From NCBI GenBank assembly GCA_038529355.1, contig JBCBDU010000013.1, forward strand, positions 11,962 through 75,961: 64,000 bases of DNA, read 5' to 3'. The stretch comes from CALBPI01 sp038529355. GTDB lineage: Bacteria; Pseudomonadota; Gammaproteobacteria; Steroidobacterales; Woeseiaceae. The notes beneath the pieces are model-generated. The model had not been told where the DNA came from. It did not search any database and saw only the letters and a list, made by a program, of their open reading frames with translations. The translations under genes and the position numbers were made by a program. Of the stretch, positions 8,151-16,807 are shown one piece after another. Position 1 is the first letter of the stretch, and every line of letters begins with the position of its first letter.

Positions 8151-9833
8151 ATGTCTGAAAGTTTTGCAGAGTTATTTGAAGAAAGCCTGGCGAGCCAGCA
8201 AATTGCGCCCGGCACGATCCTGAATGGCACGGTAATGGCCGTGAATTCAGATGTCGTTATTGTCAACGCTGGTCTGAAGTCTGAAGCGGTGATCCCGGTT
8301 GAGCAGTTCCATAATGAGAGCGGTGAGCTCGAAGTGGCTGTCGGGGACGTCGTTGAAGTCGCACTGGATGCGGTTGAGGATGGTTTTGGCGAAACGCGCT
8401 TGTCGCGTGAGAAAGCCAAGCGTGCCCGCACCTGGACGCGACTGGAAAAAGCCTTCGAAGGCAGTGAGATCGTCAACGGCGTCATCAACGGACGCGTTAA
8501 GGGTGGTTTCACAGTCGAGATCGACAACGTACGTGCGTTCTTGCCGGGATCCCTGGTTGACGTTCGTCCGGTACGCGATCCGTCCTACCTCGAAGGCAAG
8601 GTACTCGAATTCAAAGTCATCAAGCTTGACCAGCAACGCAACAACGTTGTCGTTTCGCGTCGCGCGGTGGTGGAAGAAGAGTACAGTGCCGAGCGCGAAG
8701 AGCTTCTAAAGAGCCTGCAAGAAGGCAACACGGTCAAAGGTATCGTCAAGAACCTCACCGACTACGGTGCGTTTGTTGATCTGGGCGGCATCGATGGTCT
8801 GTTGCACATCACGGATATGGCCTGGAAACGTGTCAAGCATCCATCCGAGGTGGTTGCTGTCGGTGAAGAGATCGACGTCAAGATCCTGAAGTTTGACCGC
8901 GAGCGCCAGCGCGTCTCATTGGGCATCAAGCAACTGGGCGCCGATCCGTGGCAGGCGATTTCACGTCGCTACCCGCCAAACACGCGTTTGTTTGGCAAGG
9001 TCACGAACATTGCTGACTACGGTTGCTTCGTGGAAATCGAAGAGGGCGTGGAAGGTCTGGTTCACGTGTCCGAAATGGACTGGACCAACAAGAATGTGAA
9101 TCCGCAAAAAGTGGTGCACTTGGGCGAAGAAGTCGAAGTGATGGTGCTCGAGATCGACGAAGAACGTCGTCGCATTTCGCTCGGCATCAAGCAATGCAAA
9201 TCGAACCCGTGGGCCGAATTTGGTACGACATTCAACCGTGGCGATCGCGTCAAGGGTCAGATCAAGTCGATCACCGATTTCGGTATCTTCATTGGTCTGG
9301 ATGGCGGTATCGATGGTTTGGTGCATCTGTCTGACCTGTCCTGGGATGATGACGGTGACGACGCCGTTCGCAACTACCAAAAAGGTCAGGAAGTGGAAGC
9401 CACTGTGCTTGCGATTGATTCGGAGCGCGAACGCATTTCACTGGGCATCAAGCAGCTGGATCGCGATCCGCTGTCATCATGGATGGCAGACAATCCGAAA
9501 GGCAGCATCGTCACCGGTACGATTCTCGAAGTCGATGCTCGCGGCGCGAGTGTGGATCTGGGTAACGGTTTGGTGGGCTCGTTGCGAGCGTCGGAATTGT
9601 CACGCGAGCGTGTCGAGGATGCGCGTACGATGCTGAAAGTGGGCGAAGAGATTGAAGCCCGCTTTACCGGCGTTGACCGTAAGAACCGGAACGTTGCATT
9701 ATCCATCAAACAGAAAGAGTTCTACGAAGAAGCCGAAGCGCTGCAGAGCTACCAGTCTGAATCTACCTCGACCGGTGGTGCGACAACGTTGGGTGATTTG
9801 TTGAAAGAAAAAATGTCAGGCCCAACTGACTAG
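8151..9833 (+). CDS. rpsA: 30S ribosomal protein S1
   Basis: Large RNA-binding ribosomal protein that captures mRNA on the 30S subunit. 560 residues (E. coli 557) with six S1 OB-fold repeats; several carry the G-x-VK-G-x-V type opening and an ISLGIKQ or VSLGIKQ closing strand. It starts MSESFAELFEESL like other gammaproteobacterial S1 proteins. The leader has a hairpin instead of a clear ribosome-binding site. ihfB follows, as in E. coli. Confidence 0.98.
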   Translation: MSESFAELFEESLASQQIAPGTILNGTVMAVNSDVVIVNAGLKSEAVIPVEQFHNESGELEVAVGDVVEVALDAVEDGFGETRLSREKAKRARTWTRLEKAFEGSEIVNGVINGRVKGGFTVEIDNVRAFLPGSLVDVRPVRDPSYLEGKVLEFKVIKLDQQRNNVVVSRRAVVEEEYSAEREELLKSLQEGNTVKGIVKNLTDYGAFVDLGGIDGLLHITDMAWKRVKHPSEVVAVGEEIDVKILKFDRERQRVSLGIKQLGADPWQAISRRYPPNTRLFGKVTNIADYGCFVEIEEGVEGLVHVSEMDWTNKNVNPQKVVHLGEEVEVMVLEIDEERRRISLGIKQCKSNPWAEFGTTFNRGDRVKGQIKSITDFGIFIGLDGGIDGLVHLSDLSWDDDGDDAVRNYQKGQEVEATVLAIDSERERISLGIKQLDRDPLSSWMADNPKGSIVTGTILEVDARGASVDLGNGLVGSLRASELSRERVEDARTMLKVGEEIEARFTGVDRKNRNVALSIKQKEFYEEAEALQSYQSESTSTGGATTLGDLLKEKMSGPTD

Positions 9834-9842
9834 CCATTGTGT

Positions 9843-9868
9843 GCCGGCTCGCCTGATGGCGGGCCGGC
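9843..9868 (+). other. Perfect GC-rich hairpin without a T tract between rpsA and ihfB
   Basis: GCCGGCTCGCC (9843-9853) pairs with GGCGGGCCGGC (9858-9868), 11 base pairs with one U-G, loop TGAT. No T run follows, so it is not a standard intrinsic terminator; it may protect the rpsA mRNA 3' end or be a processing site. Confidence 0.5.
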
Positions 9869-9911
9869 GCCACATTGATTGACGAGCTGCTGTAAAGGGG
9901 AGTTACACGCA

Positions 9912-10214
9912 ATGACCAAATCCGAACTCATCGAACTGATCGCGCGCAAGCAGCGACATTTGCCGGCCAAGGACGTTGAGCTGGCTGTCAAGCATTTGCT
10001 CGAACTGATGAGTGACTCTCTTGCACAAGGCGAGCGAATTGAGATTCGCGGTTTTGGTAGTTTCTCCCTGCATTTTCGTCCGCCGAGATTGGGTCGCAAC
10101 CCCAAGACAGGCGCCACGGTCGCGCTGTCCGGCAAACATGTGCCACATTTCAAGCCGGGCAAAGACCTGCGCGATCGCGTGAATGCCAGCCGGCATTTGC
10201 CGATCAAGAGTTAG
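9912..10214 (+). CDS. ihfB: Integration host factor subunit beta
   Basis: DNA-bending subunit of the IHF heterodimer. 100 residues with the HU/IHF fold and the beta-arm motif GRNPKTG; the segment ending PHFKPGKDLRDRV identifies the beta subunit. The ATG at 9912 has a strong AAGGGGAG about ten bases upstream. The partner ihfA lies in this window at 20647. lapA follows 18 bases downstream. Confidence 0.95.
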   Translation: MTKSELIELIARKQRHLPAKDVELAVKHLLELMSDSLAQGERIEIRGFGSFSLHFRPPRLGRNPKTGATVALSGKHVPHFKPGKDLRDRVNASRHLPIKS

Positions 10215-10232
10215 TTCGCCGCGCCGGTTGCC

Positions 10233-10535
10233 GTGTCTTCACTGCGTCGCATTATTACCTTGCTGGTCATCGCTGGCATTGCTGTTGCGACCGGCGTTTT
10301 TGCGTCCGTCAATACGGATGTCATTCGGGTCGATTTCTTGTTCCGGGTGTATGACTTACCGCAGTCACTGGTTATCATTGGCGCGATCGTTGTCGGCACG
10401 CTCGTCGGCTTGCTGTGCGCGTCGCTGGTGATGTTTCGTTTGGTTCGCGAGCGGCGCCGCGCTGTGAAGCAATTGCGGGTTGCGGAGTCTGAAATCTCCA
10501 GCTTGCGCAGTTTGCCTTTGCAAAACGCCGAGTAG
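10233..10535 (+). CDS. lapA: LapA family membrane protein (DUF1049)
   Basis: Small inner-membrane protein that in E. coli works with LapB in controlling lipopolysaccharide synthesis through LpxC turnover. 100 residues: transmembrane segments at about 7-25 and 44-66 and a basic cytoplasmic tail (RLVRERRRAVKQ). It starts on GTG with no obvious Shine-Dalgarno, suggesting coupling to ihfB. Its TAG stop (10533-10535) is in the same reading frame as lapB, one codon before the probable lapB start. Confidence 0.85.
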   Translation: MSSLRRIITLLVIAGIAVATGVFASVNTDVIRVDFLFRVYDLPQSLVIIGAIVVGTLVGLLCASLVMFRLVRERRRAVKQLRVAESEISSLRSLPLQNAE

Positions 10536-10538
10536 GTC

Positions 10539-11741
10539 CTGGAACAGGTACTCTTACTCGCCGGCCTGTTTTTGCTGCTAGCGGCAGCGGGTTTTCTGTT
10601 TGGTCGATTCGGCGGCGATGAGGAAGATCGTGGCCCCGTTGCTCAGCCACTCAACTCTGAATATCTAAAAGGGCTGAATTTTCTGCTCAATGATCAGAAT
10701 GACCAGGCCCTTGAGCACTTCATCCGACTGGTGCGTGTCGACGATCAAACAATAGAAACGCATTTTGCATTGGGAAGCCTGTTCCGCCGGCGCGGCGAAG
10801 TGGATCGCGCGATTCGTGTGCATCAAAATATTCTAGCCAGACCGGATCTTGCCAAAACCCAAAAAGAGCAGGCGTTGTTCGCGTTGGCCAAGGATTACCT
10901 GCACGCCGGTCTGCTTGATCGCGCCGAGAATCTTTTTGCGCAGTTAGCAGACGCTTCGGAGTTTCGTGTCCAGTCTTTACAGGCGTTGTGCCGGATTTAT
11001 GAGCAGGAAAGCGAGTGGGCAGATGCGGTGCTGGTCGCGAAGCAGTTGGCGGCATTACGTGCCGAGGGTATTGAGACGCGACTGTCCAATTATTATTGCG
11101 AGTTGGCGCAAATTGCCGTCGACAAAGACGATATGTCAGCGGCTCGCGAGTATGTGCGTTTGTCGCAGGCCAAGCGCCAGCGCCTGACGCGGGGGGCGAT
11201 CTTGCGCGCCAGGATTGCGATGGGTGAGGATGACTTCGACATGGCTCGCCGCTTGTTTTCGCGTGTGTTGGTTCAGGACGGTGTTTATCTGATCGAACTG
11301 CTGCCGCAATTGGCCAAGTTGGAATCGCATGTGCCGGGCACGCTTGACGCCGTCTTGCGGCAAATACTGGAGGCACGGTCCGATGCGAAAGACGAGATTG
11401 CCCGCGCGGCGCTGCAGTGGCCGGATGTTCGCTCGACACTGATCGATGACTGCGTGCGCGAGCTGATCGTCGGCGATACGGTGTTGGCCGGGTTTCTCGA
11501 AACCGATGCACTGCTGGCCAGCGATTCGCCGCAGCAGCAGGAGCGGGCAGTCGAACGCATTCGCGGTGCGTTGGGTGAACTGGCGGCGAAGGCGCCGCGC
11601 TATCGTTGTCGTGAGTGCGGTTTTTCAACGCGTCAGTTGTTGTGGCAGTGTCCGGGCTGCCGCAATTGGGAGTCGCACGGCCCGATTGACAAGGTGCGGT
11701 TCGATACGCTGATCAGCGACGATGGTGGCGTTAACTACTGA
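10539..11741 (+). CDS. lapB: LapB, tetratricopeptide regulator of LPS assembly
   Basis: Inner-membrane-anchored TPR protein that targets LpxC for FtsH degradation in E. coli. An N-terminal membrane anchor is followed by TPR repeats (for example HFALGSLFRRRGEVDRAI) and a C-terminal rubredoxin-like zinc ribbon with CRECGF and CPGC. Starting at CTG 10539 gives 400 residues and a full hydrophobic anchor (EQVLLLAGLFLLLAAAGF). The only usual start codon nearby, TTG 10572, would cut the anchor roughly in half. No ATG/GTG/TTG exists between the lapA stop and 10572 in this frame, so the CTG start is an inference. Confidence 0.85.
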   Translation: MEQVLLLAGLFLLLAAAGFLFGRFGGDEEDRGPVAQPLNSEYLKGLNFLLNDQNDQALEHFIRLVRVDDQTIETHFALGSLFRRRGEVDRAIRVHQNILARPDLAKTQKEQALFALAKDYLHAGLLDRAENLFAQLADASEFRVQSLQALCRIYEQESEWADAVLVAKQLAALRAEGIETRLSNYYCELAQIAVDKDDMSAAREYVRLSQAKRQRLTRGAILRARIAMGEDDFDMARRLFSRVLVQDGVYLIELLPQLAKLESHVPGTLDAVLRQILEARSDAKDEIARAALQWPDVRSTLIDDCVRELIVGDTVLAGFLETDALLASDSPQQQERAVERIRGALGELAAKAPRYRCRECGFSTRQLLWQCPGCRNWESHGPIDKVRFDTLISDDGGVNY

Positions 11742-11860
11742 GCTGCTATTCGCGGCATTTCCTTGTTTTTTCGACAGAATGTGGCGCAGCTCGTTGGCGG
11801 GCACATCGCGGACACTGGTCGTGCCGACAATGGGATCGGCGAAACCATAGGAGCGCTGCA

Positions 11861-12178
11861 ATGACGCTTTTCGATCGATATCGTTCTCTTCTGGCTGCCA
11901 CTACACTGTGTCTTGTGGCACCTGTTGCATTCGCAGGACCCGTCAATATCAATACCGCCGACGCGCAAACACTGGCCGCCGAGCTTGAGGGCGTGGGAAT
12001 TACCAAGGCGCGCGCTATCGTTGCTTATCGCAACGCGAACGGCCGTTTTCGCGATGCCCAAGCGCTAACGGCCGTCACCGGCATTGGTGAGCGGACCGTG
12101 TCGCTCAATGCGAAAAATATCCGTGTTGAAGACGCCAAGGCCAAACCTGCCGCACCGGCGAAAAAGCCCGCCAAATAG
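11861..12178 (+). CDS. ComEA-like secreted helix-hairpin-helix DNA-binding protein
   Basis: 105 residues. An N-terminal signal peptide with likely cleavage after AFA (about residue 25) is followed by the ComEA pattern VNINTADAQTL and two HhH elements (GVGITKARAIVAYR, TGIGERTVSLN). The tail is rich in Lys, Pro and Ala. ComEA proteins bind incoming DNA in the periplasm during transformation; stand-alone small forms also occur widely with less clear roles. TAGGAGC precedes the ATG. No other competence gene is visible in the window. Confidence 0.8.
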   Translation: MTLFDRYRSLLAATTLCLVAPVAFAGPVNINTADAQTLAAELEGVGITKARAIVAYRNANGRFRDAQALTAVTGIGERTVSLNAKNIRVEDAKAKPAAPAKKPAK

Positions 12179-12290
12179 CCAGGACGCCTGCGTCACGTTC
12201 GCAAAGGTCTTCGTCGCCGGTCTGAATCAGTTTGTTGTATAGTCTTGCGCCAGCCCGCTGCGCGCGGATCAGTAATCTGAGGAGACACGC

Positions 12291-13163
12291 ATGAGCAAGC
12301 CAGTCAGGGTCGCCGTATTTCCGGTCGCCGGGCGTGGTACCCGATTCTTGCCAGCGACGAAGGCCAGTCCGAAAGAGATGTTGCCAGTGGTTGATAAGCC
12401 GCTGATCCAATATGCCGTCGAAGAGGCTATTGCGGCAGGTGCAACGCGACTGGTGTTTGTAACCGGCTCCTCGAAGCGCGCCATCGAAGATCACTTCGAT
12501 ATCGACGCGGAACTTGAGCGTGCGTTATCCAAGCCTGGCAAGGAGGAATTGCTCTCCAGCGTGCGCGAGATCGTGCCACAGGGTGTCTCGTGTATCTACA
12601 TCCGTCAGGGCGAGCCGTTGGGGCTTGGGCATGCCATTTTGTGTGCGCAGCCGGCGGTCGGAAACAACCCGTTTTTTGTGCATCTGGCCGATGATCTGAT
12701 TCATGGTGATGTCGCCTGTCTGAAGCAAATGGCTGATTACCGAGCGCAGCACCAGTGCAGCGTGCTCGGTGTCGAAACGGTGCCGCCTGAGCAAACAGGC
12801 AATTACGGCATCGTCGACGTCGGTGGTGCTGACGCTACTGTCGGTGCACGAATCCGTTTCATGGTCGAGAAGCCAGCGCCTGACAAGGCGCCGTCGAATC
12901 TGGCCGTGGTGGGACGCTATTTGCTGGAGCCTACGGTGTTTGAGAAGCTCGCCAATACCGGCAAGGGCGCTGGCGGCGAGATACAACTGACTGATGGTAT
13001 TGCGGCCATGCTGGAGGAAGAGCAAGTGCATGCCATGCCGTTTACCGGCGTGCGTTACGATTGCGGCAGCAAGTTGGGTTATTTGCAGGCAACTGTCGAA
13101 CTTGCGCTGGCGCACCCGCAGTTGGGTGAGCGCTTTGCCAATTATCTGGCGAATCGTCGCTAG
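12291..13163 (+). CDS. galU: UTP-glucose-1-phosphate uridylyltransferase
   Basis: Makes UDP-glucose for polysaccharide and LPS synthesis. 290 residues with the nucleotidyltransferase signature GRGTRFLPATKASPKEMLP near the N-terminus and the VEKP segment in mid-protein. GAGGAGA is well placed upstream of the ATG. It is probably monocistronic: a strong hairpin terminator follows before the oppositely oriented tRNA-Asn. Confidence 0.96.
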   Translation: MSKPVRVAVFPVAGRGTRFLPATKASPKEMLPVVDKPLIQYAVEEAIAAGATRLVFVTGSSKRAIEDHFDIDAELERALSKPGKEELLSSVREIVPQGVSCIYIRQGEPLGLGHAILCAQPAVGNNPFFVHLADDLIHGDVACLKQMADYRAQHQCSVLGVETVPPEQTGNYGIVDVGGADATVGARIRFMVEKPAPDKAPSNLAVVGRYLLEPTVFEKLANTGKGAGGEIQLTDGIAAMLEEEQVHAMPFTGVRYDCGSKLGYLQATVELALAHPQLGERFANYLANRR

Positions 13164-13235
13164 GTAGGACGCACGGCTTGCCTGTGGTCGAGCGGGCATG
13201 GTGAGCGCACTGTGCACAGTCAGCGCACACAAAAA

Positions 13236-13259
13236 AGCCCGCTAAACAGCGGGCTTTTT
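13236..13259 (+). terminator. Bidirectional intrinsic terminator between galU and tRNA-Asn
   Basis: AGCCCGCT (13236-13243) pairs perfectly with AGCGGGCT (13248-13255), loop AAAC. It is flanked by an A run (13231-13236) and a T run (13255-13259), so it can end transcripts from both directions. Confidence 0.9.
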
Positions 13260-13264
13260 GTGTT

Positions 13265-13340
<76 letters not shown>

Positions 13341-13515
13341 ATTGATCCAACGCGTGTTGGAAGGCGGGAATTCTGGCCAAGCCCCGTCAACAAGTCAAGC
13401 ACGCAGTGCCTTTTCCGAGGTCAAACCTCAGCGCCCGATACTGTTACTCTAAGGGGCTCGGCCGCGGGCGTCAGGTGACCTGCGTGCTTGAGCCCAATTG
13501 ACAACGAGTCTGACT

Positions 13516-15561
13516 ATGGAAGAAACCGCTGACGACAAGTCGCTGAATGAGTTCGAGCTGTGCTCCGAGTACCAACCAGCGGGCGATCAGCCGACGGCCA
13601 TTGCCGGGTTGCTCGAGGGCATTCGCGATGGCTTGGCAAAGCAAACGCTGCTTGGCGTGACCGGCTCGGGTAAGACGTTCACGATAGCCAATGTCATCAA
13701 AACGATTCAGCGACCCACGATTGTGCTGGCGCCGAACAAGACGCTGGCGGCGCAGCTGTACGGCGAGATGCGAGAATTCTTTCCCAACAATGCGGTCGAG
13801 TATTTCGTTTCCTACTACGATTATTATCAGCCTGAGGCTTATGTGCCATCGTCTGACACTTTTATCGAAAAGGATTCGTCGATCAACCAGCACATTGAGC
13901 AGATGCGACTATCAGCGACCAAGGCGCTGATCGAAAGGTCAGATGCAATCATCGTTGCGACCGTGTCGGCAATCTACGGTTTGGGTGATCCCGAAAGCTA
14001 TTTCAGCATGGTGCTACATCTGTCGCGCGGTGAGCGAATCGATCAGCGCAGCATTTTGCGTCGACTTGCCGAGATGCAGTACAAGCGCAACGAGATCGAA
14101 CTTAGCCAGGGCACTTATCGCGTGCGCGGCGAGATTATCGACGTGTTTCCGGCCGAATCAGAGCGGGACGCGGTGCGTATAGAGCTGTTTGATGACGAGA
14201 TTGAGGCGCTGTCATGGTTTGATCCGCTCACCGGCGAAGTCGTGCAGCGTGTGCCGCGCCTGACAGTGTTCCCGAAGAGTCACTACGTGACACCGCGCGA
14301 TCGCTTGCTCGGCGCGCTGGATCACATCAAGGAAGAGCTGCGCGAGCGTCTGACCGTCCTGCGCGACAACAGCAAGCTGCTGGAGGCGCAGCGTCTAGAG
14401 CAGCGCACGATGTTCGACATCGAGATGATTCAGGAGCTTGGTTACTGCAATGGCATTGAGAATTATTCACGCTACCTGTCTGGCCGCGGGCCCGGTGAGC
14501 CGCCACCGTGTTTGTTCGACTATCTGCCGCCGGACGCCATGCTCGTTATTGATGAAAGTCACGTGACGGTTCCGCAGCTGGGTGCCATGTACAAAGGTGA
14601 CAGGGCGCGCAAGGAGACACTCGTCGAGTACGGCTTCCGGTTGCCATCGGCGCTCGACAATCGACCGCTGCGGTTCGATGAGTTTGAATCGCTGGCCCCA
14701 CAGACCATTTTTGTCTCGGCTACGCCGGGTAAGTACGAGAAAGCGCACGCGGATAACACCGTTGAGCAACTGGTGCGGCCAACCGGTTTGATCGATCCGG
14801 AGGTTGATATTCGGCCGGTTGCGGATCAGGTCGATGACGTGCTGTCAGAGATCGGTTTGCGCACAGCGCAGGACGAGCGTGTTTTGATCACGACACTAAC
14901 GAAGCGGATGGCCGAAGATCTGACTGACTATCTACGCGAGCACGGCGTAGCAGTGCGTTACTTGCATTCGGATATTGATACTGTCGAGCGCACAGAGATC
15001 ATTCGCGATTTGCGGCTCGGTGAATTTGATGTGCTTGTCGGTATTAACCTGCTGCGCGAAGGACTCGATATGCCCGAAGTGTCGCTTGTGGCTATCCTTG
15101 ATGCCGACAAGGAAGGGTTCCTGCGCTCCGAAGGTTCACTGATCCAGACGATCGGTCGCGCTGCGCGGAATGTGAACGGCAAGGCAATCCTGTACGCCGA
15201 CAAGATCACGAACTCGATGCAGCGCGCGCTCGATGAAACGTCGCGCAGGCGCGAGCGCCAGGTAGCGTTCAACACCGAGCACGGCATTCAGCCGAAGACC
15301 ATTCGTAAGGCGGTTGCCGACATCATGGAAGCCGGTCGCGACATGCAACGTGGCGGGCGACGCGGTAGCAAAACAGCAGACGCTAGCGTCGAAATTGCGA
15401 AAATGTCGCCGGAAATGGTGCTAAAACGCATCAAAAAGCTCGAACAGGAGATGTTTCGACACGCGCGGGAGCTCGAATTCGAGCAAGCGGCAGCGGTCCG
15501 CGATCAGATCGAGCAGTTGCGGCGTGAGGGTTTAGGCCTGGAGCGCGCCAAGTCTGCCTGA
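13516..15561 (+). CDS. uvrB: Excinuclease ABC subunit B
   Basis: Damage-verification helicase of nucleotide excision repair. 681 residues with Walker A GVTGSGKT at 47-54, the beta-hairpin region YYDYYQPEAYVP that clamps DNA, helicase motifs including DESH and QTIGRAARN, and a C-terminal UVR coiled segment that contacts UvrC. The ATG at 13516 is preferred to an in-frame TTG 18 bases upstream because protein similarity begins after it. The ribosome site is weak. It stands between two tRNA genes. Confidence 0.97.
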   Translation: MEETADDKSLNEFELCSEYQPAGDQPTAIAGLLEGIRDGLAKQTLLGVTGSGKTFTIANVIKTIQRPTIVLAPNKTLAAQLYGEMREFFPNNAVEYFVSYYDYYQPEAYVPSSDTFIEKDSSINQHIEQMRLSATKALIERSDAIIVATVSAIYGLGDPESYFSMVLHLSRGERIDQRSILRRLAEMQYKRNEIELSQGTYRVRGEIIDVFPAESERDAVRIELFDDEIEALSWFDPLTGEVVQRVPRLTVFPKSHYVTPRDRLLGALDHIKEELRERLTVLRDNSKLLEAQRLEQRTMFDIEMIQELGYCNGIENYSRYLSGRGPGEPPPCLFDYLPPDAMLVIDESHVTVPQLGAMYKGDRARKETLVEYGFRLPSALDNRPLRFDEFESLAPQTIFVSATPGKYEKAHADNTVEQLVRPTGLIDPEVDIRPVADQVDDVLSEIGLRTAQDERVLITTLTKRMAEDLTDYLREHGVAVRYLHSDIDTVERTEIIRDLRLGEFDVLVGINLLREGLDMPEVSLVAILDADKEGFLRSEGSLIQTIGRAARNVNGKAILYADKITNSMQRALDETSRRRERQVAFNTEHGIQPKTIRKAVADIMEAGRDMQRGGRRGSKTADASVEIAKMSPEMVLKRIKKLEQEMFRHARELEFEQAAAVRDQIEQLRREGLGLERAKSA

Positions 15562-15658
15562 GCAATCCTCACAGTTTCGGCCTCAAAGGGTTGGTACAGC
15601 GGGTTTTTTCCGGTAAGCTCGCGCGCCGCGCAGTTGAACACCGCGCGCATTTCGTGTC

Positions 15659-15733
15659 GGGCGATTAGCTCAGGGGTAGAGCGCCACGTTGACATCGTGG
15701 AGGTCGGTGGTTCGAAACCACCATCGCCCACCA
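15659..15733 (+). tRNA. tRNA-Val(GAC)
   Basis: Acceptor GGGCGAT pairs with ATCGCCC, discriminator A and encoded CCA. The anticodon stem CCACG/CGTGG encloses TTGACAT, anticodon GAC (Val). T-arm GGTGGTTCGAAACCACC is intact. Confidence 0.96.
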
Positions 15734-15816
15734 ATTCCGACCACTACGTCTGCTCGCCGCAGCCGCCAGTTGTTGTTTTTTGGTAACGAAATCCTTGTGT
15801 TTTTATGCACTTGGCC

Positions 15817-15846
15817 TTGTGCTGGCCGGTAATCGCGAATTACAAT
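15817..15846 (+). promoter_or_regulatory. Candidate sigma-70 promoter for the infC operon
   Basis: TTGTGC (15817-15822), 18 bases, TACAAT (15841-15846). It would give a leader of about 75 nucleotides before infC. thrS, which supplies promoters for this operon in E. coli, is not upstream here. Confidence 0.35.
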
Positions 15847-15926
15847 AGCACGCTTGACGGCACCGCCTTGCCAGTAAGGTTAGGGTTGCTGTCTATTTTT
15901 GTTGGGTTAAGCAGGAGGGCTTGCAT

Positions 15927-16445
15927 ATCGCAGCCGCAAAACGCGCAAGGCGCAATGACGATATCGTCGCGTCTGAAGTTAGAGTTATTGGACAGGATGG
16001 AGAGCAGGCGGGCGTGATGCCGGTCGCTCAAGCTCTGGAGCTAGCGAAAGCAGAGCGAATGGATTTGGTCGAAGTATCACCAAACGCCGTACCGCCGGTT
16101 TGCCGGATCATGGATTACGGCAAGTTTGTTTTCGAGCAGAGCAAGAAAAACCAGTCCGCTAAGCGCAAACAGAAACAGTCCCAGGTAAAGGAGATCAAAT
16201 TCCGGCCGGGTACTGAGGAAGGCGATTATCAAGTCAAACTGAAGAAGCTCATTGCTTTTTTGGAGAATGGCGACAAGACCAAGGTGACCTTGCGGTTCCG
16301 CGGTCGGGAAATGGCACACCAGCAACTCGGTGCGGAGCTACTCAAGCGAGTGCGTTCTGATCTTGAGGAGCTGGGCTCAGTAGAGCAGATGCCGTTGATG
16401 GAAGGTCGGCAGATGGTGATGGTCATAGCGCCTAAAAAACATTGA
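15927..16445 (+). CDS. infC: Translation initiation factor IF-3, probable ATC start
   Basis: IF-3 binds the 30S subunit and rejects initiation at non-canonical codons. 172 residues with the N domain (VRVIGQDGEQ, VEVSPNAVPPVCRIMDYGKF), a lysine-rich linker, and the C domain (VKEIKFRPGT, LRFRGREMAHQ). I place the start at ATC 15927: AGGAGG (15913-15918) ends eight bases before it, and the protein then opens AAAKRARRND like related IF-3s. The alternative TTG at 15921 sits only two bases from the Shine-Dalgarno. Rare start codons (AUU in E. coli) are the known basis of IF-3 autoregulation. rpmI and rplT follow. Confidence 0.93.
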   Translation: MAAAKRARRNDDIVASEVRVIGQDGEQAGVMPVAQALELAKAERMDLVEVSPNAVPPVCRIMDYGKFVFEQSKKNQSAKRKQKQSQVKEIKFRPGTEEGDYQVKLKKLIAFLENGDKTKVTLRFRGREMAHQQLGAELLKRVRSDLEELGSVEQMPLMEGRQMVMVIAPKKH

Positions 16446-16460
16446 TCGCAGATGAGTCGG

Positions 16461-16516
16461 CTGGCAGCAGTTTTCGCTGTTGTCAGTGGACAAAACGTCC
16501 AGAGTTTCGGCTCTGG
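16461..16516 (+). promoter_or_regulatory. Hairpin cluster between infC and rpmI (possible L20 leader)
   Basis: CTGGCAGCAG (16461-16470) pairs with CTGTTGTCAG (16477-16486). Then TGGAC/GTCCA (16487-16491/16497-16501) competes with CCAGAG/CTCTGG (16499-16504/16511-16516), because both use the same CCA. In E. coli and Bacillus, L20 represses rpmI-rplT by binding structured RNA in front of rpmI; this position matches, but L20 binding is inferred. Confidence 0.4.
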
Positions 16517-16597
16517 CAATACAAGTAGTCGCGTTCGCGCGTCTCGCCAGCTACGTGGGAAGCCTCGTAACCTGGCCCTAAAAATACGGAGACAGTC

Positions 16598-16795
16598 ATG
16601 TCGAAAATGAAAACGAACCGGGGCGCGGCAAAGCGCTTCCGTCGCACAGGTAAGGGCGGCTTCAAGCGCGCTCAATCGCACCTGAGACACATCCTCACCA
16701 AAAAAAGCAGCAAGCGTAAGCGCCAGCTGGGTAACACACAGCAAGTCGCTGACGCCGACGTCAAGTCCGTCAAACGCATGTTGCCGTTCGTATAG
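16598..16795 (+). CDS. rpmI: 50S ribosomal protein L35
   Basis: 65 residues, very basic, with the L35 pattern MKTNRGAAKRFRRTGKG and a C-terminal RMLPF. CGGAGAC lies upstream of the ATG. It sits between infC and rplT in the universally conserved order. Confidence 0.97.
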   Translation: MSKMKTNRGAAKRFRRTGKGGFKRAQSHLRHILTKKSSKRKRQLGNTQQVADADVKSVKRMLPFV

Positions 16796-16807
16796 GAGTG
16801 TCTGAAG

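Noticed and set aside
15504..15734. Minus-strand open frame across tRNA-Val (begins MVGDGGFEPPTS)
   Set aside because: Another classic false ORF antisense to a tRNA; no ribosome site and overlaps uvrB end.
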